The position numbers were made by a program, and so were the translations under genes. DNA of 64,000 nucleotides from an uncultured Ruminococcus sp. (GTDB lineage: Bacteria; Bacillota; Clostridia; Oscillospirales; Acutalibacteraceae): assembly GCA_902790475.1 (NCBI GenBank), contig CADASG010000003.1:30284-94283 (forward strand). Direction: 5' to 3'. The notes beneath the pieces were generated by a model that had not been told where the DNA came from, ran no database searches, and saw only the letters and a program-made list of their open reading frames with translations. Shown one piece after another: positions 8,431 through 17,573 of this stretch. Position 1 is the stretch's first letter. Each line of letters starts with the position of its first letter.

Positions 8431-9771
8431 TTAAGAAGCTGAGCTGCGCTTTGAACGCTTGCCCGATTCTTTTTTCGGCAGAGGAAGCGAGAACGAAGAT
8501 TTTTCTTTTTTGCGTGAAATCTGAGGCTGCTTTCCTTCCGTAACGACTTCCTTTGTAATAATGATCCTGTCGATCGTATTGTCTGAGGGGGTCTCAAACA
8601 TTAAATCTGTGAGGATATCCTCCATTATACCGCGCAAGCCTCGTGCGCCGGTGTGCTGCTCCTGCGCTTTTTTGGCGATAGCCTCGAGCGCTTCATCCTC
8701 AAAATACAGATCAACATTGTCAAGCTCAAAGAGCTTTTTGTACTGCTGGACAATTGAATTCTTGGGTACGGTAAGGATTTTTATAAGAGCTTCGGTATCC
8801 AAACCGCTTAATGCGGTGATAACGGGAAGACGTCCGATCAATTCGGGAATAATACCGAATTTGACCAAATCGTGGGCAGTCACATCCTTCATCCACTCAG
8901 TTTCATCAAACTCAGCCTTGGATTTAACCAAGGACTCAAAACCGATAACGGAATTGCCCTTGCGCTTTTCAACAATTTTTTCCAAACCGTCAAAAGCGCC
9001 GCCGCAAATAAACAGGATGTTTTTGGTGTCGATCTGCAAAAATTCCTGCTGAGGATGCTTTCTTCCGCCCTGAGGGGGAACATTGGCAACAGTGCCTTCA
9101 ACTATTTTCAGCAAAGCCTGCTGCACGCCTTCACCGCTGACGTCACGCGTGATTGAAGGATTCTCGGATTTTCTGGCAATTTTGTCTATTTCATCAATAT
9201 AGATTATTCCGCGCTCAGCACGTTCGATATCGTAATCGGCAGCCTGTATCAGCTTTAACAGGATGTTTTCCACATCCTCGCCGACGTAGCCGGCTTCGGT
9301 GAGCGTTGTCGCGTCGGCAATGGCGAAAGGTACGTCAAGCGCCTTGGCAAGCGTCTGAGCCAGCAGAGTTTTGCCCACGCCGGTCGGACCCAGCAGCAGC
9401 ACGTTGCTCTTGGCAAAATCAATGTTTTCGTCGTTGGCGCAGGCGCGCTTATAGTGATTATAAACCGCTACGCTCAGAGTAATCTTGGCATGATCCTGAC
9501 CGATCACATATTCATCAAGAATAGCTTTGATCTCCTTCGGTTTCAAAAGCTCTGCAATTGATTCCTTTGGCGGCTGCGGCGCAAGGTTTCTGTTCGTTCT
9601 GCCTGCGTTTTCGCGATCAAGCTCGCCTGACTGTTCAAGTATATTCATGCACAGATCGACGCAGCGGTCGCAAATATACGCGCCGTTGCCCGCGATCAGC
9701 CTGAGCACCATATCCTGCGGCTTACCGCAGAACGAGCAGTAAATCTCCTTATCGTTATTCTTGTTAGACAT
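8431..9771 (-). CDS. clpX: Clp protease ATP-binding subunit ClpX
   Basis: AAA+ unfoldase that recognises tagged proteins and feeds them to ClpP. It has 446 residues. The N-terminal zinc-binding domain has Cys12, Cys15, Cys34 and Cys37. Walker A is GPTGVGKT (128-135), Walker B is [10 protein letters not shown], and the pore and ClpP-docking regions follow. The C-terminus carries a longer than usual Lys/Ser-rich tail (about 420-446) of unknown role. It starts 14 bases after clpP with a GAGGGA site and is closed by the terminator before lon. Confidence 0.97.
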   Translation of the reverse strand: MSNKNNDKEIYCSFCGKPQDMVLRLIAGNGAYICDRCVDLCMNILEQSGELDRENAGRTNRNLAPQPPKESIAELLKPKEIKAILDEYVIGQDHAKITLSVAVYNHYKRACANDENIDFAKSNVLLLGPTGVGKTLLAQTLAKALDVPFAIADATTLTEAGYVGEDVENILLKLIQAADYDIERAERGIIYIDEIDKIARKSENPSITRDVSGEGVQQALLKIVEGTVANVPPQGGRKHPQQEFLQIDTKNILFICGGAFDGLEKIVEKRKGNSVIGFESLVKSKAEFDETEWMKDVTAHDLVKFGIIPELIGRLPVITALSGLDTEALIKILTVPKNSIVQQYKKLFELDNVDLYFEDEALEAIAKKAQEQHTGARGLRGIMEDILTDLMFETPSDNTIDRIIITKEVVTEGKQPQISRKKEKSSFSLPLPKKESGKRSKRSSAS

Positions 9772-9785
9772 TGCCGTCCCTCACC

Positions 9786-10367
9786 TTATCTCTTTTCAAT
9801 AACCTTGTCGATCAAGCCGTATTCCAACGCCTGCTGCGCCGTCATGAAATTATCGCGCTCGGTATCGTTTTTCACGATATCCAAAGGCTTGCCGGTATTT
9901 TCGGCGAGAATTTGATTTAAACGCGATTTGGTATCAAGCATATATTTTGTATGGATCTCCATATCGGTTGTCTGACCCTTATAGCCGCCCAAAGGCTGAT
10001 GGATCATGATAGTGCTGTTTGGCAGTGCAAGGCGTTTGCCCTTTGTGCCTGCGGAAAGCAGAAACGCACCCATGCTTGCCGCCATACCCATGCAAATAGT
10101 TGAAACATCGCATTTGATATACTTCATGGTGTCGTAAATAGCAAAGCCGTCTGTGACACTTCCGCCGGGGCTGTTGATATAAAGGCTGATATCCTTTGTA
10201 GGATCCTGACTTTCAAGATAAAGGAGCTGCGCGACAATAACGCTGGCAGAGGCACTGTTTACCTCATCATGAAGCATGACGATCCTGTCGTTTAAAAGTC
10301 TGGAATAAATATCATATGAGCGTTCGCCTCGGTTGGTTTGTTCAACAACATAAGGTACCAATGCCAT
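9786..10367 (-). CDS. clpP: ATP-dependent Clp protease proteolytic subunit
   Basis: Tetradecameric serine peptidase that pairs with ClpX. 193 residues, the standard length, with catalytic triad Ser98 (GMAASMG), His123 (MIHQPLGG) and Asp172 (TERDNFM). The hydrophobic axial-loop N-terminus is short, as in Firmicutes. It lies between tig and clpX in the classic tig-clpP-clpX order, with a 54-base AT-rich gap after tig. Confidence 0.97.
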   Translation of the reverse strand: MALVPYVVEQTNRGERSYDIYSRLLNDRIVMLHDEVNSASASVIVAQLLYLESQDPTKDISLYINSPGGSVTDGFAIYDTMKYIKCDVSTICMGMAASMGAFLLSAGTKGKRLALPNSTIMIHQPLGGYKGQTTDMEIHTKYMLDTKSRLNQILAENTGKPLDIVKNDTERDNFMTAQQALEYGLIDKVIEKR

Positions 10368-10421
10368 AATATCATAACCTTTCTTAGTTTTAGTATTTCA
10401 AAAAAATATTATTTATGCAAA

Positions 10422-11702
10422 TCACTTTATATTTGCGGATTCTTTTACCAGTTCAAGAGCCTTCTGAACCTTTACGTCCTCAGAAAGTGAATCTGCGGGA
10501 ACAGCAGCCTTGACCTTTTCGATATCCATCTTATAGGATTCCGCCATCTTTGAGTATTCCTCGTCCAAATCTGTGTCGGAAACCTCGATATTTTCCTTGT
10601 CAGCGATAGTTTGAAGCGCAAGTCTGAGCTTAACTCTCTTCTCGGCGTCGCTTCTGTACATATCTCTCAGAGCATCCGCATCCATGCCCATATACTGCAT
10701 ATAGGTGTTCATATCCATACCCTGTGAGCGAAGGCGCATATCAAAATCTCTGATCATGTCGTTTACCTGATTGTCATACATAGCCTCGGGGATCTCGCCC
10801 TCGATCAATTCAATAAGCTTATCGGCGATCTGATCGTCAACGTCCTTTTCGGCTTCATCGATCAGGCGCTTCTCTATTGTTTCTCTGAGTTCAGCCTTAT
10901 ACTCATCAAGGGTCTCTTTATCGGATACGTCCTGTACGAACTCGTCGTCAACCTCGGGGAGCTCCTTGGTTTTGATCTCGTGGAGATTGATTTTGAACTC
11001 GGCGTTTTCGCCTGCGAGCTCTTCCGCCTGATAATCCTCGGGGAAATCTACGGAGATGGTGAATTCCTCGCCGATCTGATGACCGACGATCTGCTCCTCA
11101 AAGCCGGGAATGAAATTGCCGGAGCCAAGAGCAAGACTGTATTTCTCAGCCTTACCGCCGTCAAAGGGTTCGCCGTCGGTATAACCTTCAAAGTCGATAA
11201 CGACTGTGTCGCCGATTTCGGCAGCTCTGTCCTCAACGTTCACCATTCTGGAATTGCGGTCTCTTACCTTTTCGATTTCCTCGTCAACCATCTCATCGGT
11301 TACCTCGGTAGATTTCTTTTCGATCTCAAGACCCTTGTAGCCGTCGATCTCCATTGTGGGCTCTACCGTGACGGTCGCTTTGAAAGTGAAGCCTTCCTTG
11401 CCTGCTTCCAGAGCCTCCAGCTTTTCTACCGCTACGATCTTAACGTCTGCTTCCTTTGCAGCGTCATAGAGCGCGTCGGGATAGCAATCCTGCATAGCGT
11501 CGTCATAGAACACTTCGGTACCGTACATCTTTTCAATGATCCTTCTGGGAGCCTTGCCCTTTCTGAAGCCCTGAACATTGATTTTCTTAACTTGCTTTTT
11601 ATATACGGCGTTGACAGCTTTATCAAAGGTTTCACCGTCAACGGATACTGTCAATTCATAAGAATTTGCTTCTTCTCTTTTAGTACATTCCTTTAGTGCC
11701 AT
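10422..11702 (-). CDS. tig: Trigger factor, ribosome-associated chaperone
   Basis: Binds L23 at the peptide exit and shields nascent chains. It also has peptidyl-prolyl isomerase activity. 426 residues in three domains: the N-terminal ribosome-binding domain with the signature GFRKGKAPR (45-53), an FKBP-like PPIase domain at about 150-240 (GDTVVIDFEGY onward), and a helical C-terminal chaperone domain. First gene of the tig-clpP-clpX unit, with a clear promoter 41 bases upstream and a GGAGG ribosome site. Confidence 0.97.
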   Translation of the reverse strand: MALKECTKREEANSYELTVSVDGETFDKAVNAVYKKQVKKINVQGFRKGKAPRRIIEKMYGTEVFYDDAMQDCYPDALYDAAKEADVKIVAVEKLEALEAGKEGFTFKATVTVEPTMEIDGYKGLEIEKKSTEVTDEMVDEEIEKVRDRNSRMVNVEDRAAEIGDTVVIDFEGYTDGEPFDGGKAEKYSLALGSGNFIPGFEEQIVGHQIGEEFTISVDFPEDYQAEELAGENAEFKINLHEIKTKELPEVDDEFVQDVSDKETLDEYKAELRETIEKRLIDEAEKDVDDQIADKLIELIEGEIPEAMYDNQVNDMIRDFDMRLRSQGMDMNTYMQYMGMDADALRDMYRSDAEKRVKLRLALQTIADKENIEVSDTDLDEEYSKMAESYKMDIEKVKAAVPADSLSEDVKVQKALELVKESANIK

Positions 11703-11742
11703 TTTAGATTCCTCCAGTAATTATAATAAATTATATCGCTTT

Positions 11743-11771
11743 ATTATACCACAATTGATTATATAAATCAA
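11743..11771 (-). promoter_or_regulatory. tig promoter
   Basis: TTGATT (11766-11771), 17-base spacer and TATAAT (11743-11748), with a TGG extended element before the -10. Its -35 is two bases from the end of the phosphoesterase gene at 11773. Confidence 0.85.
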
Positions 11772-11772
11772 G

Positions 11773-12462
11773 TTATCTTACCAAAACAGGCATAAAGCCT
11801 ATTTTATCGCATGAAACCAACCGGAAATTTATACCTTTATACTCACCCTCAAAGGCAAGCCTAAAGTTTTTCTTTCCGTGTATATGCCCGTAATAGCATT
11901 TTCGGATGCCGTATTCCAATAACACATCCATGATTTCCGTACACTCTATCCCCCGGTAGTACGGCGGATAGTGCAAAAACACAACAGGTTCCAGCCCTGT
12001 CGGCAGCGCTTGTTCAATACTCATTTTCAGCCTGCCGACCTCACGGTTGAGCACTTTTATGTCTTCCGGCGTATCATTTTCCAAGAACCATCCGCGCGTT
12101 CCGCACACGGCATATTCTCCGCACGAATAGGCGTTGTTGAACAAGATGGAAATGGTGGAAAGCTGACTCGTCTGAAGAAACTGATCCATCTTGTTTTTTG
12201 TGCCCCACCAGTAATCGTGATTGCCCTTTAGAAAAAGTTTTTTCCCTGGTAAGTCGTCGATGAACTTGAAGTCAATATAGGTTTGTTCAAGCTTCATTGC
12301 CCACGAAATATCACCGGCGATCACCACAGTGTCATCTTCGGCAACCAGCTTTTGCCAGTTTTCTTTCAATCTGTCCACATAGTCATTCCAGCCTGCGAAA
12401 ACATCCATGGGCTTGTCCTCACCCAAAGACAGATGCAGATCGGCAATAGCAAACAACGACAT
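11773..12462 (-). CDS. Calcineurin-like metallophosphoesterase
   Basis: Predicted cytoplasmic phosphoesterase, 229 residues, with the full dinuclear metal motif set: DLHLS (Asp8, His10), GDISW (Gly50-Asp51), GNHDYWW (Asn81-His82-Asp83) and GHIHG near the C-terminus. The group resembles YpbG/DR1281-like proteins of Firmicutes, whose substrate is not established. Its ATG overlaps the thrC stop as TAATG, so translation is coupled to thrC. This suggests nothing specific about function. Confidence 0.85.
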   Translation of the reverse strand: MSLFAIADLHLSLGEDKPMDVFAGWNDYVDRLKENWQKLVAEDDTVVIAGDISWAMKLEQTYIDFKFIDDLPGKKLFLKGNHDYWWGTKNKMDQFLQTSQLSTISILFNNAYSCGEYAVCGTRGWFLENDTPEDIKVLNREVGRLKMSIEQALPTGLEPVVFLHYPPYYRGIECTEIMDVLLEYGIRKCYYGHIHGKKNFRLAFEGEYKGINFRLVSCDKIGFMPVLVR

Positions 12463-13970
12463 TATTCTATGGACAATGACTTAAGAACATACGCCTTCAT
12501 ATCGTCAGACTCGATAACATCGGAAAAACGGGCGGTCTTGTTCTTTAATCCTGCAAGAGGCGCCGGAACGTCCATGCCGGTAAGCTCGTTGAGCCTGTCC
12601 ACCATATCGAATTCGTTTGCAGGCAGTTCTTCATTCGGAGCTACTGCTTCAAGAACCGCCTTGGAGAATTTATACGGGCTTGCGGTAGATGCGATAACAG
12701 CAGGTGTATTATCGCCCGTAGCGTCAACATACTGCTCGTAAACATTCACGGCAACCGCGGTATGGGTATCGCAAAGGTAATGCTTTTCCTCAAACAAGCG
12801 GCTGATGGTTTCACGGGTTTTGAGGTCGTCGCAGAAGCCGCCGAAGAAGTTTTCTTTTATGACTGTCTTAACCTCATCGGGAACTTCATATTTTCCGACG
12901 GTTTTAAGCGCCGTCATCCACTGCGCGGTCATTGTATCGCTGTCTCCTGAAAGCTTATATAAAAGCCTTTCAAGATTGCTGGATACCAGAATATCCATTG
13001 ACGGAGATACGGTCGTATAGAATTGTCTGTTTTTATCATATACGCCTGTATTTATGAAATCGGTAAGGACATTGTTGGAATTGGAAGCGCAAATGAATTT
13101 GTTTACGGGAAGTCCCATGAGGCTCGCGTAATATGATGCGAGGATATTTCCGAAGTTACCGGTTGGAACAACTACGTTGATGCTGTCGCCGAGCGAAATT
13201 TTTCCGTCGTTTACCATATCGCAGTACGCGGAAATATAATAAACGATCTGCGGCAGCAAACGTCCCCAGTTGATAGAGTTTGCAGAAGAGAACAGCATGT
13301 TGTTTTCCGCAAGCTTTTCGGATATGTCGGAAGTGGTAAAGATTTTCTTAACGCCGGTCTGTGCGTCGTCAAAGTTACCCTCGATCGCACATACCTTAAC
13401 GTTAGCGCCTTCCTGTGTGTTCATCTGATGCTTTTGCATCGGGCTTACACCGTTGACGGGATAGAAAACTATGATTTTGGTGTGTTCAACATCCTTGAAG
13501 CCCTCCAAAGCTGCCTTTCCCGTATCGCCCGAGGTCGCGACAAGAATAACGGCGTCCTTGCCGTCATATGTCTTTTTAAGGGATTTTGTCAAGAGGTGAG
13601 GCAAGATCTGCAAAGCCATGTCCTTGAAAGCACAGGTAGGGCCGTGCCACAGCTCAAGGATATTCAATTCTTTACCGTTCAGAGAGGTATAAGTCAGCGG
13701 AGCAGGATTGCTTCCGTCAAACTTTTCCGCAGTATACGCTTTTTCAACGCAGTCGTTGATTTCTTCCTCACCGAAATCCGTCAGGAAATCGGAGAATACT
13801 TTTTTAGCCCTTCCTCTGTAATCTTCCTTTAACAGCGATTTGAAATCATCCTCGCTGTAACGCGGAAATTCCTGAGGTACAAATAAGCCTCCGTCCTTGG
13901 AAATACCCTGCGCGATCGCCTGTGCCGCAGAAACGACCTCGTTTTTGTTTTGAGTGCTGTTATATAACAT
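12462..13970 (-). CDS. thrC: Threonine synthase
   Basis: PLP enzyme converting O-phosphohomoserine to threonine. About 502 residues, the long type II form. PLP lysine is Lys116 in HGPTCAFKDMALQ, and the phosphate-binding ATSGDTGKAA loop and NTQEGANV region follow. I start at the ATG at 13970, preceded by GGAAAGGATG, giving the normal N-terminus MLYNSTQNK. The frame stays open to 14069 but that part encodes one arm of the leader foldback and has no site. The promoter is at 14171-14199, giving a leader of about 190 bases. No T-box consensus is visible, so if the leader regulates, the mechanism is not the usual one. Confidence 0.95.
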   Translation of the reverse strand: MLYNSTQNKNEVVSAAQAIAQGISKDGGLFVPQEFPRYSEDDFKSLLKEDYRGRAKKVFSDFLTDFGEEEINDCVEKAYTAEKFDGSNPAPLTYTSLNGKELNILELWHGPTCAFKDMALQILPHLLTKSLKKTYDGKDAVILVATSGDTGKAALEGFKDVEHTKIIVFYPVNGVSPMQKHQMNTQEGANVKVCAIEGNFDDAQTGVKKIFTTSDISEKLAENNMLFSSANSINWGRLLPQIVYYISAYCDMVNDGKISLGDSINVVVPTGNFGNILASYYASLMGLPVNKFICASNSNNVLTDFINTGVYDKNRQFYTTVSPSMDILVSSNLERLLYKLSGDSDTMTAQWMTALKTVGKYEVPDEVKTVIKENFFGGFCDDLKTRETISRLFEEKHYLCDTHTAVAVNVYEQYVDATGDNTPAVIASTASPYKFSKAVLEAVAPNEELPANEFDMVDRLNELTGMDVPAPLAGLKNKTARFSDVIESDDMKAYVLKSLSIE

Positions 13971-13989
13971 AAAATCATCCTTTCCGATA

Positions 13990-14146
13990 CATATGGCAAC
14001 ACCGCACAATTCAAGGCGCACGGCTTGCTTGAATCTTATTCCGTCAGCTTGCCCAAAAAATCTCGGCAAGGCGACAGCCTTACCTCAATTTATGAAAAAT
14101 CTTACTGCGCAATCCGCACACCTGAATTATGCGGTATTGCCATATA
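13990..14146 (-). ncRNA. Long foldback leader RNA or MITE-like element upstream of thrC
   Basis: Arms of about 37 bases at 13990-14027 and 14110-14146 are near-complementary. Almost every imperfect position is a G-U pair when read as minus-strand RNA; the same positions would be A-C mismatches in plus-strand RNA. Inside is an 8-bp hairpin (14065-14072 with 14077-14084) followed by GAGATTTTTT, terminator-like on the minus strand. It lies wholly between the thrC promoter and start codon. It matches no riboswitch or T-box consensus I know. The terminal arms flanked by TA also fit a miniature transposable element that has become the leader. Confidence 0.6.
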
Positions 14147-14170
14147 CTTCATATAATCGATTAACAATTT

Positions 14171-14199
14171 ATTTTACTACATAATTTGCCGATTGTCAA
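14171..14199 (-). promoter_or_regulatory. thrC promoter
   Basis: TTGACA (14194-14199), 17-base spacer and TAAAAT (14171-14176) on the minus strand. Transcription would start near 14164 and pass through the foldback before thrC. Confidence 0.8.
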
Positions 14200-14235
14200 A
14201 GATTTCGGCGATTTTAAGCGGTTTTAACATAAAAA

Positions 14236-14261
14236 AACCGGATTCAGCGCCGAGCGCGGTT
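14236..14261 (-). terminator. Probable terminator at the end of yraN
   Basis: AACCG (14257-14261) pairs with CGGTT (14236-14240) around the yraN stop codon, followed on the minus strand by a run of T. The short stem makes this moderate. Confidence 0.45.
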
Positions 14262-14636
14262 ATTTTCTGTTGTAAAAGCGTTTTTGATGTATCGAATTCG
14301 ATCAAGCTTTAAGGTGTTTTCATCAACAAACACCTCGCAAACATCAAACCGACAGTAGGCATTTTCTTTCCTTTCTGATAAATACGCTTCCGACGTCATT
14401 ATGATTTTACGACGCTTGCTGTATGTTACAGCCTGATACGGTTCCGTCAAAGAGTTGATGTGCCGTGTTTTGACTTCCACAAACAGCAAGCAATCCTTTT
14501 CCCGGGCAATAATATCTATCTCGCCGTATTTTTTTCGGTAGTTACGTTCAAGGATCTTGCAGCCGTGTTTTTTTAAATAGCGGACGGCATAGTCCTCGCC
14601 TGCATCACCCGTTTGTTTCTTGGTAAACAATGTCAT
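14244..14636 (-). CDS. yraN: YraN family protein (UPF0102), putative endonuclease fold
   Basis: A 130-residue protein of the restriction-endonuclease-like superfamily, whose biological role is not established. The core motif GEIDIIA...LLFVEVKTR has the Asp/Glu-x-Lys arrangement of the PD-(D/E)XK fold. The start I choose is the ATG at 14636 that overlaps the rnhB stop as ATGA; an in-frame ATG at 14678 lies deep inside rnhB. The rnhB-yraN pairing is common across bacteria and hints at a DNA or RNA-DNA role. Confidence 0.88.
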   Translation of the reverse strand: MTLFTKKQTGDAGEDYAVRYLKKHGCKILERNYRKKYGEIDIIAREKDCLLFVEVKTRHINSLTEPYQAVTYSKRRKIIMTSEAYLSERKENAYCRFDVCEVFVDENTLKLDRIRYIKNAFTTENNRARR

Positions 14637-15232
14637 GGCAAAATCTTCTTTAAGAAGCTCAGTCTGTGATACGGGCAAGGTCCGTACTCCTTCAGAGCTG
14701 CAACGTGAGCCTTGGTGCCGTAGCCTTTATGCTTGTCAAACTGATACACGGGATATTCCTCCGCGTATTTATAAAGCAGGCGATCCCTTGAAACTTTGGC
14801 GAGGATCGACGCGCAGGCTATAGACATGGACTGCGCGTCTCCTTTGACGACGCACTCGCCCGGGATATCAAGGTGCGGCATACGGTTTCCGTCGATCATC
14901 GCATAATCGGCGGAGACATCTAAGCCCTCCACAGCGCGCTTCATGGCAAGCATGGTGGCGTTAAGAATATTCATGCTTTCGATTTCTTCTACTGACGCGA
15001 AAGCGACCGCGTATGAAACGGCGGTTTCCCTGATTATGTCAAACAAAGCCTCGCGCTTTTTCTCGCTGAGCTTTTTTGAATCGTTTACACCTTCGATAAC
15101 CGTATCAACGGGCAGGATAACCGCGGCGGCGCAAACCGGTCCGGCGAGAGGTCCTCTCCCCGCTTCATCAACACCGCAGATGTATTTGTAGCCTTTTTGC
15201 AGGGCGTTTTCCTCATAAGCGAGCCAATTCAT
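14633..15232 (-). CDS. rnhB: Ribonuclease HII
   Basis: Cuts RNA in RNA-DNA hybrids and starts removal of single ribonucleotides from DNA. 199 residues. The active-site start is [14 protein letters not shown] (Asp22, Glu23), with [10 protein letters not shown] and the later Asp in [10 protein letters not shown] completing the acidic set. It overlaps rbgA upstream and yraN downstream by four bases each (ATGA), so the three are translationally coupled. Confidence 0.95.
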   Translation of the reverse strand: MNWLAYEENALQKGYKYICGVDEAGRGPLAGPVCAAAVILPVDTVIEGVNDSKKLSEKKREALFDIIRETAVSYAVAFASVEEIESMNILNATMLAMKRAVEGLDVSADYAMIDGNRMPHLDIPGECVVKGDAQSMSIACASILAKVSRDRLLYKYAEEYPVYQFDKHKGYGTKAHVAALKEYGPCPYHRLSFLKKILP

Positions 15233-16107
15233 ATCTTATCTCCATAAGGCATTTCAACGGTTATGCGACCGAGCTTTGCTGCTCTGAATTCATCAAGCAG
15301 CATTACGGCAGCGCGTTCCGTATTGATTTCGCCGCCAGATACCAGCATACCGCGTTTTTTTCCTATTAACCGCAGCAATTCATAAGAATCCATCTGCTCA
15401 ATATCTTCGTTTTCAAGCTTGAACCTCGTTATAAACTCCTGCGGCCTGAGCTTTTTGAGAAAGTCGAGCAAGCGAACAGCTAAAAGCTCGATATCCATTA
15501 CCTGATCCTTTACGGCTCCCGTAAAAGCCAAATGCTCTCCGACAGTCTGATCGTCGAATTTAGGCCACAGCACGCCCGGAGTATCCAGCATTTCAAGGTT
15601 TTTGCTGATGGTAAACCACTGATTGCCGCGCGTTACACCGGGACGATCCTCTACCTTGGCGCGGTTTTGGCGCGAAATGCGATTGATAAAAGATGATTTT
15701 CCGACGTTGGGTATACCCACTATCATAATTCGCATTGTGGGATTTTTCATTCCTTTGGCTTGAAGTCGGTTGATTTTTTCCTTCATCACCTCATTTACTG
15801 CCTGCGGAAACTTATTCAGACCTCTGCCGCTTTTACAATCGACCGCAAGCGCGGTTATCCCCTGTTTTTTGTAATAATCAATCCACATTTTTGTCGCGGT
15901 TTGATTTGCCATGTCGCATTTATTGAGCAAAATGACCCTCGGCTTGTTTTGGATAAGATTATTAAGCTCGGGATTACGGCTGCTCACGGGGATACGCGCG
16001 TCGATTATTTCCGCCGCAGCGTCAACTAATTTCAAGCTTGCCTGGATTTGACGTTTTGTTTTGGTCATATGACCGGGGAACCATTGTATTGTTTGCGTGT
16101 TACTCAT
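15229..16107 (-). CDS. rbgA: Ribosome biogenesis GTPase RbgA/YlqF
   Basis: Circularly permuted GTPase needed for the last steps of 50S assembly. 292 residues with permuted motif order: G4 NKCD (62-65) comes first, then G1 GIPNVGKS (131-138), G2 near PGVTRG and G3 DTPG (175-178). The C-terminal ANTAR-like RNA-binding region follows. In Bacillus ylqF also lies between rplS and rnhB, the order seen here (rplS, lepB, rbgA, rnhB). Confidence 0.95.
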   Translation of the reverse strand: MSNTQTIQWFPGHMTKTKRQIQASLKLVDAAAEIIDARIPVSSRNPELNNLIQNKPRVILLNKCDMANQTATKMWIDYYKKQGITALAVDCKSGRGLNKFPQAVNEVMKEKINRLQAKGMKNPTMRIMIVGIPNVGKSSFINRISRQNRAKVEDRPGVTRGNQWFTISKNLEMLDTPGVLWPKFDDQTVGEHLAFTGAVKDQVMDIELLAVRLLDFLKKLRPQEFITRFKLENEDIEQMDSYELLRLIGKKRGMLVSGGEINTERAAVMLLDEFRAAKLGRITVEMPYGDKI

Positions 16108-16124
16108 AGATACCTCGTAGAAAA

Positions 16125-16160
16125 ATAAGCTTATTCCTACCGAAAGAAGAATAAGCTTAT
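16125..16160 (-). terminator. Terminator between lepB and rbgA
   Basis: A 12-bp perfect stem ATAAGCTTATTC/GAATAAGCTTAT (16125-16136, 16149-16160) is followed on the minus strand by TTTTT. No promoter is obvious before rbgA, so some read-through is likely. Confidence 0.8.
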
Positions 16161-16167
16161 CAAAATA

Positions 16168-16950
16168 TTAGTAAAGATACTTTATGCGGTCGAAAGGCAG
16201 CGCGATAAACTGCGCTTTTCCGATGACGTTATTAACGTCGATCAAGCCGATCTCAGAGCTGCGGCTGTCAAGAGAAACCTTACGGTTATCACCCATAACA
16301 AAGATCTTACCCTTGGGGATAACTTCGGGGATCTCGTTGTTGCCCTTGTTATTCGCAAAGGTCGAGCCGTCGATATAGGGCTCGGAGAGAACAACGCCGT
16401 CAACGATGATCTTATCATTCTCGTAATCAAGCTTGATCGACTGACCCTCGGTAGCGATAACGCGCTTAATAAGCGGTTGTGAATAATTTTCCGCATGAGA
16501 AATAACGACAATATCACTGTCGTGAGGAGTATAAAACAGATTGGTCACAATAACCTTGTCGTGATTATTCAGCGTGTCGTCCATGGAAGTGCCGTCAACC
16601 TCGACCAATCTGAATATAAAGGTTAGGCAGAGAACTACAATGGCGATCGCAAAAATGACACAGCGGATCCAGTCAAATACTCCTGCGGTCAGTCCCTCTT
16701 CCTTAGCCGCCTCAAATTCTACCGCGTTGGGATTCTTTGAGCCGGGCTTGCCTCTGTTTTTCTTTGTTTTACCTTTTTCTTCGGGAGCTTCCTCGAAAGC
16801 AGCTTTGAACTCTTCCTGAAAATGCTCGTCAAATCTACCTGATTTAACAGGGGCACTCTCATTATGTTCATCAATATCTAAAGCAATCTTATAATCTGAA
16901 AACTCTTTTTCTAATTCTTCATCATACTTGCTTGAAATGTCTTTGCTCAC
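16168..16950 (-). CDS. lepB: Signal peptidase I with acidic cytoplasmic extension
   Basis: Membrane-anchored Ser/Lys protease that removes signal peptides of exported proteins. 260 residues, clearly longer than its paralog at 17574. A charged, mostly acidic N-terminal region of about 90 residues ends in a basic KTKKNRGKPGSK stretch. One membrane segment follows at about 95-114, then nucleophile Ser122 (DGTSMDDT), general base Lys162 (IKRVIATEGQ) and the GDNR motif near residue 222. GTG start after GTAGGTG. It lies directly after rplS and its terminator. The extension could bind a cytoplasmic partner; that is inference. Confidence 0.93.
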   Translation of the reverse strand: MSKDISSKYDEELEKEFSDYKIALDIDEHNESAPVKSGRFDEHFQEEFKAAFEEAPEEKGKTKKNRGKPGSKNPNAVEFEAAKEEGLTAGVFDWIRCVIFAIAIVVLCLTFIFRLVEVDGTSMDDTLNNHDKVIVTNLFYTPHDSDIVVISHAENYSQPLIKRVIATEGQSIKLDYENDKIIVDGVVLSEPYIDGSTFANNKGNNEIPEVIPKGKIFVMGDNRKVSLDSRSSEIGLIDVNNVIGKAQFIALPFDRIKYLY

Positions 16951-16991
16951 AATTTCACCTACTCAGAAGTCACAGTTTCATATAGAGAAAA

Positions 16992-17013
16992 AAGGGAACT
17001 AAGCAGTCCCCTT
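16992..17013 (-). terminator. rplS terminator
   Basis: An 8-bp stem with one G-U pair (16992-16999, 17006-17013) is followed by a T6 run on the minus strand, just after the rplS stop. Confidence 0.75.
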
Positions 17014-17028
17014 TTGCGTATTCGAGAA

Positions 17029-17376
17029 TTACTTACGAATCTGTTCCTTAACCTTAGCAGCCTTACCTACTCTGTCACGGAGATAATAAAGCTTGCTTCT
17101 GCGAACTTTACCGTAGCGAACAACCTTAACATCCTTAACGTTGGGTGAATGAAGCGGGAACACTCTTTCAACACCTACGCCGTATGCTACGCGTCTTACG
17201 GTAAATGTTTCAGCCACACCGCTGCCTCTCTTGGCAATAACAGTGCCCTCAAACATCTGGATTCTCTCTCTGTTGCCTTCACGAATGTTGACTGATACTC
17301 TTACGGTATCACCGATGCCGAACTCGGGAGTAGTCTCTTTTACCGATTCAGCTGCAATTGTTTTCAATGCGTCCAT
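17029..17376 (-). CDS. rplS: 50S ribosomal protein L19
   Basis: Ribosomal protein at the 30S-50S interface. 115 residues, standard length, with the family stretch [12 protein letters not shown] near residues 34-45 and the basic C-terminus [22 protein letters not shown] site precedes the ATG. It is transcribed from its own promoter through a structured leader that resembles the known Firmicutes L19 autoregulatory leader. Confidence 0.97.
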   Translation of the reverse strand: MDALKTIAAESVKETTPEFGIGDTVRVSVNIREGNRERIQMFEGTVIAKRGSGVAETFTVRRVAYGVGVERVFPLHSPNVKDVKVVRYGKVRRSKLYYLRDRVGKAAKVKEQIRK

Positions 17377-17384
17377 TTTTTCCT

Positions 17385-17492
17385 CCTAATTTTATCCGAT
17401 ATTCATACCCTGATGGCAGCGGACTATCAGTTCTTAAATGACGGCTGTGCCGTTATTTGAGCCACGTCGCAGGTTACGACGGAACCAAATTC
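17385..17492 (-). ncRNA. L19 leader-like regulatory RNA upstream of rplS
   Basis: About 100 bases between the rplS promoter and its ribosome site contain an ordered set of stems, including GACGGCTGTGCCGTT (ACGGC/GCCGT) and CCGTCGTAACCTGCGACGT. Position and look match the ribosomal-protein L19 leader described in low-GC Gram-positives, which represses rplS when L19 is in excess. Assigned from memory of the family, not from a covariance search. Confidence 0.65.
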
Positions 17493-17498
17493 CTTAAT

Positions 17499-17527
17499 AT
17501 TTTATCATAAAAGAAACTATAAATCAA
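17499..17527 (-). promoter_or_regulatory. rplS promoter
   Basis: TTGATT (17522-17527), 17-base spacer and TAAAAT (17499-17504) on the minus strand. Confidence 0.75.
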
Positions 17528-17573
17528 GTGTTTTTTCAAAAAATAAGCGTATTTCCTAACTATTGTGAACTAT

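Noticed and set aside
13971-14069. N-terminal extension of thrC by 33 residues
   Set aside because: The extension is coding capacity of one arm of the foldback, has no ribosome site, and the ATG at 13970 gives the family N-terminus with a good site.
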